From assembly GCA_021018815.1 (NCBI GenBank), contig JAITYX010000025.1, forward strand, positions 4,946,001 to 5,010,000: a DNA stretch of 64,000 bases, given 5' to 3'. Each line of letters starts with the position of its first letter. Position 1 is the stretch's first letter. The translations under genes and the position numbers were made by a program. The notes beneath the pieces are model-generated. The model did no database searches and was not told the origin of the DNA. It saw only the letters and a program-made list of their open reading frames with translations. This document shows positions 1 through 11,889 of the stretch, in pieces. This DNA comes from Talinum fruticosum (Eukaryota > Streptophyta > Magnoliopsida > Caryophyllales > Talinaceae).

Positions 1-975
1 CATAAGTGTTCGCTGCATGCTCTGCATCTTGAAGGTTGTACTTCTTCAGCAGTTCCTTGGTATAGTTTGATTGATGGACATAGATTCCATCTTTATCTTG
101 CTTGATTAGTAGACCAAGGAAGAAATTGAGTTCTCCTATCATGCTCATTTGGAACTCCTGTCTCATTAACTCGTAAAATTTTCGACAGAGATTTTCATTA
201 GTAGCTCCAAATATTATATCATCAACATAGATCCGAGCAATAAGAAAGTCTTTCCCCTTGGTTTTTAGAAAAAGAGTTTTGTCAATCTGACACCTCTTCC
301 AAAATCATATTCAACCAAGAAATTCCTCGGTCTTTCATACCAAGCTTTGGGAGCTTGTTTAAGACCATAAAGAGCTTTTTATAACTTGAAAACATGATTT
401 TGGAAATTCTAAGTTTTCAAATCCGGGGTTGCTCAACATAGACTTCCTCTTGAATAAAGCCATTAAGAAAAGCACATTTAACATCCATTTGATACAGTTT
501 GATATTCATGCTTGATGCAAATGCCAATAGGATTCTAATAGCTTCAATCCTAGCCATCAATCCCTTCTTCTTGATTGTACCCTTGAGCCACAAGTCTAGC
601 CTTATTTCGACTACCAACCCACCTTCATCCAATTTGTTCTTGAAAACCCATTGGGTTCCTATGACTGGGTGGTCCGAAGGCCGTTTGGTCGGTGTCTAGA
701 CTTGGTTTCTTTCAAATTGATTAAGATCCTCTTGCATGGCCTCTACCCATTCAGGTTCATTTAGGGCTTCTAGTGCATTTCTGGGTTCGGTTAACGATAT
801 GAATGCAGCGAATGCACATAGATTTTGTAGAGAGGAACGAGTTCTCACCCCACTGTTGATATCGGACGGGATGTTTTTGAGTGGGTGGCTCGAAGCATAT
901 TTGAAAGCTCTACATGTTCTCTCGGTTCACCAGATTTGTAGATTGAATTGGTCGATCTTCGATGCTTGATCCGAT
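1..975 (-). pseudogene. copia reverse transcriptase (copy 1), broken, cut by window edge
   Basis: RNA-dependent DNA polymerase part of the copia pol polyprotein. Visible motifs on the minus strand are KWVFKN near 640, [16 protein letters not shown] near 465-510, a decayed LKQAPKAWYE-type stretch near 340, and the catalytic YVDD box at 218-229 followed by IIFGAT. Several frame changes and stops separate these blocks, so no functional enzyme is made. The stretch 660-975 corresponds to the linker between integrase and RT. The catalytic aspartates of YVDD are still present. Confidence 0.85.
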
Positions 976-1910
976 TGAGCTTGCTCCTCTTATTGGCTTT
1001 CAGCATTCCGAGCTAGTTCTTGAGTAGTTTCATTCTGAGTCAGGTTGTTCCGAGTGACCTCATTCCGAGTGACTTTTCCTTGACTCTTTCTAAGCTCATC
1101 TTCGCAAGATCATCATCTCGACTGAGCCTCGGATCCGAGAATGTTGACTCCCTTGGTTTTCCCCGATCAATCTCATAAAAAACAACGTGGATGTTTTCTT
1201 CCACTTTGTTAGTTCTTTTATTAAAAATGCGATATGCTTTACTATGAGATGAATAACCAAGTAAAATACCTTTATCTCGATCGAGCATCAAACTTGGTCG
1301 AGTGATCCTTACCATTGTTGTGAACATAACACTTACATCCAAAGGGTTTGAAGTAGGAAATGTTGGGTTTCTTCCCTTTGTAGAGCTCGTATGGAGTTTT
1401 CTTCGAGATAGGTCCGATGAAGCATCTCTTCGATGTGTAGTTTGTTGTGTTGATCGCCTTAGCCCGTAAATAGTAAGGTAGATCATGTTCAATCATCATT
1501 TTCCTTCCTATTTCTTTAAGAGTTCGGTTCTTTCTCTCCACTACTCCATTTTGTTGAGGAGTTCTTAGTGCTGAGAAGTTGTGAGAGATGTCATTCTTAT
1601 CATAGAACTCTGCAAATTTTGAGTAATCGAACTCCCTTCCATGGTTAGTTCGAATTCTTTTGATCCGAGTCCGAGACTTAACTTGAATTTTCCTGCAGAG
1701 CTTGCTCGAACTCTTTGAAAGCTTCATTTTTGTGCTTAAGAAAACAAACTCAGGTAAATCGTGAGTAATCATCGACAATAACAAGAACATATGATTTACC
1801 TCCGAGACTCTTGACGAGGATTTCACCACATAAATCCATATGCAACATTTCAAGCACAATGGATGTGGAAACAGCTTTGAGAGATTTGAAAGATGATCCG
1901 ACATGTTTCC
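976..1910 (-). pseudogene. copia integrase (copy 1), broken
   Basis: DDE integrase of copia pol. The core reads as one open segment from about 1904 to 1272, with the third catalytic residue in QQNGVVERKNRT and the C-terminal KPNISYFKPFGCKCYVHN block. The second catalytic position reads RTNHGREF, where copy 2 has RTDHGREF, so the aspartate has become asparagine. Downstream (1040-1270) the LGYSSHSKAYRIFNKRT block follows in another frame. The loss of the second Asp together with the frameshifts makes this copy catalytically dead. Confidence 0.85.
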
Positions 1911-2470
1911 TTTTGTGCATGCTTCATAGATTTTATCTTTCTTAATTGCACAGCTTAGGCAATCCTCTAACTAAACCATGAGATGCAAGCTTCTTAATGG
2001 TGTGCATGCTAACATGACCTAGTCTACGATGCCATGTCCAAGAATCATCATGTAGAGATGCTTTTAAACAAGATAAATTCCGACTTGGGTCGGAGCGAGG
2101 AATAGTGTAGGTATTACCCGATCTCTTACCTAAGAGCTTAGTCTCCTTGGTAGTTTCATCGAAATATAGCAGTTGGTCCGAGTGAATCTTACCTCTTGAC
2201 CTTTGTCACACAATTGAGAGATGCTATGTAGATTGTACTTCAATCCCTCGACAAGGTAGACTGGGCTCACCAGATTGTCTCATTTTCCAATCTTTCCTAT
2301 CCCAATTATCTTGCCTTATCTATCATCTCCAAATGTGACTTTGCCTCCCTTGTACTCTTCTAACTCGAAAAAAGTCTTGAATCTCCCGACATGTGGCGTG
2401 AGCATCCACCGTCTAGGTACCAATGCCTTTTTGTTCTTTTCGAGCTACCTGCAAGCCAGGAACAAACTAA
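1911..2470 (-). pseudogene. copia protease and pre-integrase domain (copy 1), broken
   Basis: Copia aspartic protease followed by the pre-integrase zinc-binding region. On the minus strand near 2390-2415 the sequence reads WYLDGGCSRHMSGD, the copia protease active-site context in which the usual DSG is DGG. Further on come a GGKVTFGDD-like stretch near 2340, a LKYNLHSISQLC-like block near 2210-2250, and the TMKKLASHGLV-like block near 1970. Several stops interrupt it. The assignment rests on close parallel with copy 2 at 60420-60960. Confidence 0.75.
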
Positions 2471-3606
2471 CCTTTCTCACTTCCTCTAACGAACCCCGTA
2501 ACCCCCTTTACTGTGGTCCTTTTCGAGGAAGAAGACTCTTGGGAACCCAGATTTGAATAACTTTGGGTTTGGTCCGATCTCGAGTTTTCCTTTTAGAGAA
2601 CTAAGTCCGTGTCTCTTTCTTTTGAAAATCTTTTCTTTTATAAACCGGTCGAGAAGGCTTTCTCCTGTAGGCTGGTCCGGGCTCAATCCTCTATTCATTC
2701 TTATGAATGGGACCGTGCTAAGCCTTCCCGAACTTCACAGCTTCTGGAGTCATTTTTGAAAAGATCCGAGTAGGAATTAGATTCCTCCTCTTTGTTAAAA
2801 CCTAGTCCTTCTTTTCCGAAGGAGACACATTGAGACCCGAAGAGCATGTCAAGGTTTTTCCGACCTTGAGTAAACTTCAAAATAAGTTCTTGAGACTCAT
2901 TGAGCTTTTGCTTCGGATGCTCATATTCTCTTCTAAGTGACTCGGACTCGGTCTCATTAGCTTGAGCACTAGTCTTGAGTTCTCTTAGAGTAAGTCTCAG
3001 CTTTTCTAATTCATTTTTCAAAGAAATGCTCTCGAAGTGATAGACAATAGTTGTTCTTTAAATTGAGAGGAATCGGAATTGAACTTCTCTTCCAAAGTAC
3101 AAATATATTTAGCTAAATCAACTTTGGAAAACTTGAGGAAATATTCAATTACCTCCCGAGGATTCGTTTCCTCGCTCTCGAGTGATCCGAATCGACTCGG
3201 ATTCATCTTCCGAGTCCGATAGTGCAATCGGACACTTTGAGTCATCCGAGTCTTCATCTTCTTCGGATGAATCTTCATCACTCCATGTGGGCATCATAGC
3301 CTTCTTCGTCTTTCTGTCCCTCTTTCTCCTTAGACAGTCTTTGACTATATGATCTTTGCTGCCGCATTCAAAACAGAAAGAGTTCTTAGTTAAAGATAAT
3401 TTTGAAGGGGAAGAGTGTTTACCTTTTCTATCCTTCTTATCTTTCTTGAAGAACTCTTCTCTTGGCCGTTTATCCCATCTCTTGTGCTTCATCATTCTTT
3501 TGAAGCCTCTAGCGATAAGTGCCATGGGATCTTCTTCCGAGTCCGATGAACTCATAGTTTCTTCTCTACTTTCCGAGGCCTTCAAAGCAATATTCTTTTT
3601 AGTCAC
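2471..3606 (-). pseudogene. copia gag (copy 1), truncated by internal deletion
   Basis: Nucleocapsid part of Gag. The segment 3606-3145 contains DSEEDPMALIARGFKRMMKH, a Lys/Arg-rich stretch and the zinc knuckle CFECGSKDHIVKDC (CX2CX4HX4C) that binds genomic RNA, then an acidic Asp/Glu/Ser run. Downstream (3021-2701) is a heptad-like charged segment consistent with a coiled coil. At 3601-3606 the frame runs straight into LTR sequence, so the N-terminal capsid-like half, still seen in copy 2 at 62100-62763, has been deleted. Confidence 0.85.
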
Positions 3607-5162
3607 CCTAGAGGGGGTGAATAGGGTGATGATGAAATTTGCTTGAAATTTAATATAGATGTGAATCCGAGGTGAGAAAGAGTCGGGGATGAGCTTAGAA
3701 AAGCACTAACTCGTAATTCAGTGAAGAGTGAAGAAACAGATTAAACGAAACTTTGAACCTGTCCGAGTCTAGAATGAACTCGTAAAGTAAACACTTAGAA
3801 GTTACGTGGAAACCCTCCCGGGGCAGAAAACCACGGACCGTGCTAATCCAAGCACGAAGTCAAATCCACTATTTTGAGTCCACAAAATACAGTAGATCGA
3901 CTTGACTCGAGTTGCTCCCTTAGACAACTCTTTACAAGTTTTCCTAGACTCGAAATTCCCTTATCCGATCTAGTACTTCCTAACTCGAGATAACCCTTAC
4001 AGTCGGGGACAAGCGAGCTGAGTTAACCCTTACAGCTCGGTCAAGGGACCTTACTTATAGAATAAGAAGGAAAGTGTTTGTAATCGAGTATAAAACCTTA
4101 CAACTCGGAATATTATGAAATACGGAATTGGAGTTGTAAGTAAAAGATTGAGAATGAATACAATGACTTTTGATCAAGTATGTATATTAACAATAGATTC
4201 GGCAATTCTTCAAGTCTTGAAAGTTGGCTTCTATTTATAGATGACCAAGCGGCTTAGCCGTTGTGTCCATCTTCGACTGGAAGTCCTTTGTGACCGTTGT
4301 AAAGGATTTTCGGCGTCACTCGGAAAATATCCGTTGAGATATGAACGTTGAGCAACGGTTCTTGACTCCTTTGGAAGTCCCAAAACCACTCGGTGGTGTC
4401 TTGAAAAATAAGGTGGAAACCACCGTTAAGCTTGGTGTTGCAAATTTCCAGCTTTGGAAACGAGACAACCCCGACACGGTGTCCGGGCCTAGGTCGGAGG
4501 TGGAAAAAGCCTTGTCTGCTTGGTGATTTAATGTTTTGAAGCCGGTTACTTTTGTAATTCAAATTTAGGATAGCCTCGTTTGAATAACCTACAAAAGCAA
4601 ATTAATTTGGTTCTCAAAGTATAAAATACTTTGGTCCAAGATTAGACAGAGATAATATTATAATTAAAATAATTAAGTGACTAATTATCCGAGTCGAAAA
4701 GAAAAGGAATTTTCTGAGTCTAATATCCATGAAACTCAAATTCCATCTTAGTTAGTCTAGAAAGCAATCAAGTCGGATAAAGAATATCGAGTAAACAAAC
4801 TTGATCTAGACTAAACAAAATTCAAACTAAAATATGTTGACTTGGAACAATGTAATTTCGAATCACGAAGTCGGACCCGAGTTTATTCCGCGAAAAGATA
4901 GTGTTTGAATCATGCGATATATCCGAGTGTTGGGTGACTCGGAACCGAGTGAGAAGTAGCATATAGAGTTATGCTTTCGAGTCAATCGGAGTCGGCGAGA
5001 ACAGACATAATAGATACTATAACACTCGAAGAAATGTTATATCACTCGAAAAGTTTCTAAGATGCATGGAATGTCTTGAAGTCAAAACCCTATAAGAGAT
5101 AAAGTCTTATAGCTGATTCCTTGATGGAACTCGAAACGAGTAAGTAAAAGACCGAGTCTTCA
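3602..5162 (-). repeat. copia LTR, copy 1 (5' LTR, first 26 bp deleted)
   Basis: The sequence aligns along its length with the LTRs at 53514-55087 and 62823-64000. It starts at the GTCACCCTAGAGGGGG motif, 26 bases inside the normal TGAAGG end, because of the gag-LTR deletion. A TATA box (CTATAAATAG on the minus strand) lies at 4231-4240, so transcription would run leftward into gag. The right end is CTTCA at 5158-5162. Beyond it begins family X sequence. Confidence 0.88.
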
Positions 5163-6920
5163 GCTTGGGCTACTTTGGCCAGGAGCCAAGCTTAGAACCC
5201 ACTACAAAAAGCTAGGGTAACAAGGAATCGACATGGTTTTCTAGCCTAGACTATGGTAGAAGTCTTGGTCAAAAAGTCAACGTTGTAGTTTTGATTCAAA
5301 ATTGTGTACTTTTCTGAAAAACTTGAGATGCATTATTAAAAAGAAAAAAATATTTAAATAAGAGTCACCAGTAAGTTTTGAATAAAAACTAACAAAATAA
5401 TCACTTTCCCAATTTGAGCTTGAACCGAAGGAAGGACCGTAAGGTACAAAAAGCTCAAATTAGGAAGGGTTTTGAAAAAGGACTCAATTGACCTAAACTA
5501 ATAATCCCGTGTTCAAGACTAAATGTACAAAATAAGAAAAGTTACTCCTTGTTTTGTCTATTTAAAAAATGACCTCTATTAATTAGAAAGGGAAGTAAAC
5601 ATTATGGTTAGAAAAACAAGCAAATATCATGCAAATAGAAAATTAAAATCAAATAAAGATTAAATATAAGCAATAAAGAAAGCAAGTAAATCCAAGTTAT
5701 TACATCGGGCGGTACAACATATATGAAATTACATCGCTTCTAAAACAACAATGTTGAAACCGAAATAACGAAAATAACTTCCAAAACCACAATGCCAAAA
5801 CCGAAATAACGAAAATAAAAGAAATAAAAGATATGATAAAACAAAACTTGAATGTTTGAATCATGCCTTTAGGTAGACGTACATGTCTATCTCTTGAGCT
5901 TGATTAAATGAGAGTTTTGCAAGTATGGCTTTCTCTTTGAGGTGCTTTTTAGTGAGAAGAATGAAGGGTGATTTGGAGAGAATGAGGAACAAAGAGAATG
6001 AGAGAAAAGGGAGAGAAGAATTTAGCAAAATGGGATTGACTTTATCTTAATTAGGTGTGTAGAAATGAGGGGTGAAAGGCCTTATTTATAGTAGTGAATT
6101 AGGTTTAGGGTTCCCTCACTTTATTCTCGCAACCGGAAGGATAACGAGAGAGTCTTACTCCTAAAAACCAGCTGAAAATCAGCTAAGAATCGACGACTTT
6201 GAACGACTCAAAAGCTTATTTTGGGGCATTGAGGACCGGTGTGGGGCGGCATGTGGTATAGGGATCCGTGCCTAGCTTGACACAATCCAATGTTAAGGTT
6301 AGAAGACTAGCGATGGTCACCTGGGCCGAATTTTGGGTCGTTCCGAGGTGTTTTGTGATGCGAGCGTGCTCTTGGCTTTAGTTTTTGGCCTTGAGTAAAG
6401 AAAAGGAAATCTTCGTTAATCTTATCTTCCCCGAGTGCACAAATGAAGCTAAGTTTACATCATCGGGCCCGCATAAAAAATAAATAAAGCATTAAAAACG
6501 TAACTTTGTATTTTATTATAGTGCCATTTTCTAAAACATTTCTTATTTTAAGTGTTTTGTCCCTTATCGGTTGTCCTTTTGAATTTAAGATCGAATTGGG
6601 AAACTAAAATTCATTTGTTAGTTTTTGGTCAAAACTGAATGGTGACTACTTATTTTTTTTTTTTTATTTCTCTCTAATAATGCATCTCAAGTTTTGATAG
6701 AAAATTAAATCATTTTTAACCTAACTTACATCAAAATGGTTTAAGATCGGTTTAAGACTCGCTCCTATAGCTCGGGTCGAAAACTTGAATTGGTTCTATG
6801 AGTAGAAAGTCGGTCCGGCTTCCTACGACAAATTTCGAGCCCGGTTCCCGGCCCTAACAACCCGAATTATTTGGCCCAGTGAGCCTTATTGCAGTGCGTT
6901 CATAATGGTTTTTTTGTTTG
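5163..6920. repeat. inverted pair of family X LTR-like fragments
   Basis: About 5163-6505 is the reverse complement of the family X repeat at 39782-41163. It includes a TATA-like site on the minus strand at 6082-6091 and the GGATCCGTGCCTAGCTTG block near 6262. About 6541-6920 repeats the downstream part of the same family on the plus strand: TTTGTTAGTTTTT, then GGTGACTACTTATT, AATGCATCTCAAG and TTGGCCCAGTGAGCC. The parts at 5211-5400 and 6600-6760 are therefore inverted copies of each other. No coding sequence is recognisable. Both outer ends abut copia LTRs. Confidence 0.7.
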
Positions 6921-8080
6921 TGAAGGTTTGCTCTCGGAGAAGCTAAGTCACCCTAGAGGGGGTTGAATAGGGTGATAAGGAAATTCGCTCGAGTTAAGCA
7001 CTAGATATGACTCCGAGGAGAATGTGAGTCAAGAATGAACTCGAAAAACACCGACTCAAAGTTAAGAGGAAGATGAAGATACGGATTGGACAGAACTTTA
7101 TATCCGTCCGAGTCTAGATTGGACTCGGAAAAGTATCAACTCGAAATTACGTGGAAACCTTCCTGGGCCAGAAAGCCATGGACCGTGCTAATCCAAGCCC
7201 AAAGTCAAATCCACTATTTTGAATCCACAAAATACGACGGAATGACTCATCGAGTTGCTCCCTTAAACAACTCCTTACAAGTTTTTCCTAGACTCGGAAA
7301 GTCCCTTATCCGATCTAGTACTTTCTAATTGAGATAACCTTTATAGCTAGGGACAACCGAGCTGAGTTAACCCTTACAGCTTAGTCAAGGGACCTTACTC
7401 ACAAAGTATGAATGTACGAGTTGGAGTTGTAAGTAGAAGATTGGGTATGAATACAAAGACTTTTGCTTAAGTAAGTGTATTGAAAGTTGGTTCAAGCAAT
7501 CTTCAAGTCTTGAGAGTTGGCTTCTATTTATAGATAATCAAGCAGATTAGCCATTGTGACCATCTTTTGACTGGAAATCCTTTGTGACCGTTGTAATGGA
7601 TTTTTGAGTCACTCGGAAAATATCCGTTGAGGTGTGAACGTTGGGCAACGGCTCTTGACTCCTTTGGAAGTCCCAATTCACAGGTGGTGTCTTAAAAAGT
7701 ATGGTTGAAACCACCGTTAAGCTTAGCGTTGTAGATTTCCAGCTTTGGAAACGAGACAACCCCGACACGATGTCCGGGCATTGGTCGAAGTGGAAAAAGC
7801 CTTGTCTGCTTGGTGATTTGACGTTTTGAAGCCGGTTACTTTTGTAATTCAAAAATAGGATAGCCTCATTTGAACAACCTACAAAAGTAAATCAATTTGG
7901 TTCTCAAAGTATAAAATACTTTGGTCCAAGATTAGGCACAGATAAAAAATTAATTAAGATAGTTAAGTGAATAATTATCCGAGTCGGAAAAGGAATGGAA
8001 TTTTCCGAGTCTAATATCCATGAGACTCAAAATCCATCCGAGACAGTCTAAAAGAGAATCAAGTCGGATAAAGGATTTGA
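6921..8080 (-). repeat. solo copia LTR, truncated
   Basis: It starts with TGAAGGTTTGCTC exactly like the LTRs at 53514 and 62823 and follows them to the AATCAAGTCGGATAAAG motif near 8071, where homology stops about 370 bp short of the expected end. The TATA box in minus orientation is at 7524-7533. No internal copia sequence is attached on either side, so this is a solo or fragment LTR. On the right it joins caulimovirid sequence directly. I see no target duplication. Confidence 0.82.
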
Positions 8081-8519
8081 AATTTTTAAAAAATTCATCA
8101 TTTAGACTTAAATAATATCTAGGTTGGCAATTAAATACACATAGAATCATTACACAAGTTTGTTTTTATTCTTGTGATTATTTGATTAATTAAACTTGGT
8201 TCGCCTAATATCACAAAGTAAAGCATAAAGATCAATACCTTTACCATAATATTGTAATGGTGTGATTGACACTTGAACACTACGAACATGCATATATCTA
8301 TATTTTTTATCCTTATTCTTAAGGATATTATCCCGATTAATGAGATTAATTTTGCTCATATCGTATCGACAATCTCTAAAATATCGATTCCATAATTTCA
8401 CACACATATTTGTTCTTTAGTTGAAATAAATATTTCTTGTATATTATATCTTTTAGGATAATTGGGATCACCCAATCTCCTTTAGCTTATTCATTTTTAT
8501 TTTCATTATCTATGACAAA
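8081..8519 (-). pseudogene. endogenous caulimovirid (virus 2): movement-protein fragment
   Basis: The translated minus strand (two frames, 8407-8186 then about 8185-8085) resembles the central part of caulimovirid 30K-type movement proteins: a KYRYMHVRSVQVSITPL block, then a glycine and aspartate-containing stretch and an arginine pair, then an NLCN-like block. The movement protein normally modifies plasmodesmata for cell-to-cell spread. Frameshifts and stops interrupt it. The right side is cut by the CACTA element at 8520 and the left by the solo LTR at 8080. Orientation and order relative to 27047-27195 and 38820-39781 suggest one viral insertion. Family assignment is by eye. Confidence 0.6.
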
Positions 8520-8770
8520 CACTACTACATAAACTACTTTTAACGACGGGTCTTTAATGATGATTAAAAAGACAAACCGTCATGAAAATTGAACAGGTGG
8601 CATTTTCGTAAATAATAGCCATTGTTTAACATATATGACGACGGTTCTAACGTAAGAACCGTCGTCATATATGTTGCTAAAACATTTAACTATGGTTACG
8701 GTAACACAACCGTCGTTAAATGTGACATATAACGACGGTTCTATGACGGAATCGTCGTCATATGTCTTTC
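8520..8770 (+). repeat. CACTA left terminal inverted repeat and subterminal repeats
   Basis: After the CACTACTACA terminus, copies of AACGACGG or its complement CCGTCGTT recur about every 25-60 bases (near 8541, 8638, 8657, 8710, 8731 and 8750). In other CACTA elements subterminal motifs of this kind bind the transposase. 8629-8672 is a perfect-looking small palindrome centred on two of the motifs. Confidence 0.82.
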
Positions 8771-9409
8771 GGATCAGCTGAAAACGCGATCTGCTTGTTT
8801 CCACGCCTACTTACAACTCTCGGTCTTATCGCTTTCTATAGTTTTCTCTCCTCCACGAACCTCTTCATCAGATTTGGAATTCATTCCTCGCCATCGGTCA
8901 ACTTGAATTGGTAAACCTCTCCCTACTCTCGTCGTGTAGATCTCCTCTCTCTTAATCTTTTATTTCATTTTAGTTTCATCTCGTTTCATTAAGTATGGAT
9001 CTCTTCAAATTCTCACCTGTCAAACCTCTCCACCCTCGCCATTGTCGGTTCTTAGGTATGAATCTCTATCCTCTCTTATTTTACGCTTTAAGTTATTTAG
9101 GAAACTATTTTATAGTTAAAGTTTAATGTATTTGCGGTAATTATGTGAATATTGACAATGTGGGTAATGTTTGAGATTGTTGAAATGTTGAATCTTTATT
9201 AAAATATTGAATATTGAGAATGTAGGTAACATTTGTTTAGTTTATTAAGTTGGAAATTCGTGAAATGTTTGAAATTTTGAGAAATGGGTTTAGAAGTTTA
9301 GGATTTATGATAATTATAGCAAAATATGATGGGTAAGGATGGTAGATCAAAAGAGTGCATCGAAATTTGTTTAGGTTTTAGAGAAATAGAAAAATAATTT
9401 GGATATAAG
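8771..9409. other. CACTA interior, left; no ORF recognised
   Basis: The CT-rich stretch 8800-9070 (repeated CTCTCCTC and CTCTC runs) looks like the transcribed leader found inside the left end of many CACTA elements, but this is inference only. 9070-9409 is AT-rich with no recognisable feature. Confidence 0.4.
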
Positions 9410-11127
9410 GTCATCCCCAAAAAGCTTCTCATAAAGATAATTTGTATTCAAATTTATTTATTTTGATGAGGTGATGTTGGGGTGAACTCATTTATCAAAT
9501 TATCAAAATTGGTATCAAAATATGGTTAGAGTTTAGAGAAATAAAAATATTTATTGTTTAGGGTTTGAGGAAATAGAAAAATTTGTGGTTATATATTTAA
9601 GGATATAAATGTGAATATGTCTAAAATTGGAAAGGTATTTGGATATAGGGATCTCCCCAAATACTTGTCATAAAGATAAATTTGTTATCAAATTTATTTA
9701 TTTTGATGAGTTGAAGTTGGGGGTATCAAATTTCCGATTTCCTTTTGGGTGCAAGTTTGTTGTAATATACATTATCGTAAATTAGAGGCCATAATTTTTT
9801 TGACGTTTACGTTATTCATAAGACAATAATGAAATTATGAATGAAATGTTTAGGCCACCCCTTAATTTCCTTTAAAACCCAAGATATAACATGAACTGGA
9901 ATTCTCTTGTTGTGATGAACAACGAGGTCGATTTTATAAGACAACATATGAAGTGTACTTTGCAACATAGGTAGAAGGTCGAGGAGTCAAATATTACTCG
10001 TTTATGACCTTTTGTTTCCATTTGACTCCTCGACCTTCTACCCTTATTTGTGGATCGACCTATGTTGCAAAGTACATTTCATGTGTTATCTTGTAAAACC
10101 GACTTCGTTGTTAATCACAACAAGAGAATTCTGGTTCATGTTATATCTTGGGTTGTTAAAGGAAATTAAGGGGTGGCCTCCACATTTCATTCATAATTTC
10201 ATTATTGTCTTATGAATTACGTAAATTTCAAAAAAATCATGGCCTCTAGTTTATGATAAATGTATAATACATCAAAATTTGAAGCAAAAAGGAAACCATA
10301 TATATATATTATTATATACGTAAACAATTTTCTTACACAACGAATAGAGAGAAAGATACATATGTAAAAATGCAAAAAAAATTGAAGAGGTATTTGGATA
10401 TAAGGATCTCTCCAATTACTTGTCATAAAGATAAATTTACTATCAAATTTATTTATTTTGATGAGTTGAAGTTGGGGGTGGACTAATTTATCCAATTACC
10501 TAAATTATCGGTTTCCTTTTTGCGTGCAAGTTTGTTGTATTATACATGATCGTAATACATGATTTTTTGAGGTTTATGTAATGTATAAAGATAATAATGA
10601 ATATCAATGAATTGTTCAGGTCATCCATTCAGTTTGCTTTAACAACCCAAGACATAAATAGAACCGGAGTTCCCATAACCCTTGTTGACTTTAACATCGA
10701 GGTCAGATTCACTAGGCAAGACATAGAGTCTATATGCAGCGTGGCTCGGACACAAAGAAAAGAAAAGGGATAAAGGATTCATTGGAGAAAAAGGTGACAA
10801 ATAATAGGGAATTATTATTAGTTTTGTGATTGTTTATCACCTGTTTCTCTCGATGAATCCTTTATCCCTTTATCCTTTCTTCATGTACCGACCCACGTTG
10901 CATATAGACTCTATGTCTTGCCTAGTAAATCCGACCTCATTACTAAAGTCAATAAGGGTTATCGAACATCAATTCTAGTTATGTCTTGGGTTGTTAAAAT
11001 GAATTAAAAAGATGACCTCAACATTTTATTTATATTAATTTGTCCTATGCATTATGTAAAATTTCGAATAAAATCATGTCTAGTTTATGATAATGTACAA
11101 AATACATCAACATTGGAAGCAAAAGAA

Positions 11128-11132
<5 letters not shown>
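9410..11132. repeat. tandem units each containing a long hairpin
   Basis: A block reading CTTGTCATAAAGATAAATTT then TTATTTTGATGAGTTGAAG occurs near 9650 and 10400, with a diverged copy near 9420. Each of the two later blocks is followed by a long imperfect palindrome: 9734-10298 (arms about 230-260 bp, pairing across about 9990-10015) and 10508-11132 (arms about 250 bp, loop near 10800-10840). The two palindromes are related to each other, sharing an AACCCAAGA(T/C)ATAA block and an ACGAGGTC/ATCGAGGTC block. This looks like a tandemly duplicated foldback unit of about 740 bp. No coding potential is convincing. Confidence 0.72.
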
Positions 11133-11209
<77 letters not shown>

Positions 11210-11213
11210 TTAT
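11131..11213. repeat. (TA)n microsatellite at left border of the viral dimer
   Basis: Uninterrupted TA dinucleotides run from 11131 to 11205, followed by a short AT-rich transition. It directly adjoins viral sequence whose last recognisable bases (complement of CGTGACTTTA) are at 11221-11230. Confidence 0.9.
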
Positions 11214-11889
11214 AAAATATTAAAGTCACGTAAAACTTAATAAATAATGAGTAAATAAATAATAAGAGATGACTATAAATAAACTTCAAATTTTATAAAA
11301 TATAAACCACGAAATTGTAAATAGAATACTTACAATATTTGTCACAAAAATTAGAAAACACTCTTAAAGAAAATCTGAAACTAGTCTTTAAAATACAAAG
11401 GAAGCAATACACTTTAGTGGAATCTAAACTCACTCGTAAAACCGATGCTTTCTCTCAATAGAGATATATCCTTATATAGCAAATGTAAGGCATCTTTTGG
11501 TAGGAAATGACAATTCTCTTTGAAAGACTACTTGTCTTTTTCCTTCTTTGTCATGACATCTTTATGTTATTACTTCGCAAAATCACATTCCTTCTTTTTC
11601 TTCTTTATGTCTTTGTGTCACACTTTGACAATTCTTTTTGAAATACTACTTGGCTTCGTCCTTCTTTGTCATGGATTTTTATCTTTATGTCCCAATTTTT
11701 GATAGCCAACTTTGTCCTTTTTCTCAAATTGTAGATGAACTTCGGTAGGATTCTTTCAAGTAGAATTCTTTCATACCTATAAAGCGACAAATGTTAGAAA
11801 ATGGTCCTTACTTTTGCCAGAGGTGACCTACAGGCTCTGTTTTTTATCACTCAAAGGGGTCTTGCGAAGAAGGACCTCCAAATGGATCA
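11214..11889 (-). promoter_or_regulatory. virus 1 left copy: intergenic promoter region
   Basis: The reverse complement of this stretch matches 18019-18290 and 25104-25730. On the minus strand it contains a TATA box (GCTATATAAG, 11471-11480) in a CATTTGCTATATAAGGA context, the place of the single pregenomic-RNA promoter of caulimovirids, followed by a leader that ends just before the point where the primer-binding site would come. Transcription from it would leave the virus and run leftward into the (TA)n tract. Confidence 0.7.

Larger units (their letters stand above)
1..5162 (-). mobile_element. Ty1/copia retrotransposon, copy 1 (partial)
   Basis: Read on the minus strand the order is LTR, gag, protease, integrase, reverse transcriptase, which is the copia order. 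The same family recurs at 53514-64000 and the two copies align domain by domain. The window edge cuts copy 1 inside RT, so RNase H, any downstream ORF and the 3' LTR are outside. The 5' LTR (about 3602-5162) is joined straight to the middle of gag, so the gag N-terminal part, the primer-binding site and the first 26 bases of the LTR (in window orientation) are missing. The right end CTTCA at 5158-5162 matches the LTR end of copy 2. Confidence 0.9.

Noticed and set aside
10012..10495. Short ORFs on both strands
   Set aside because: They fall within the long hairpin arms and are not conserved between the two units.
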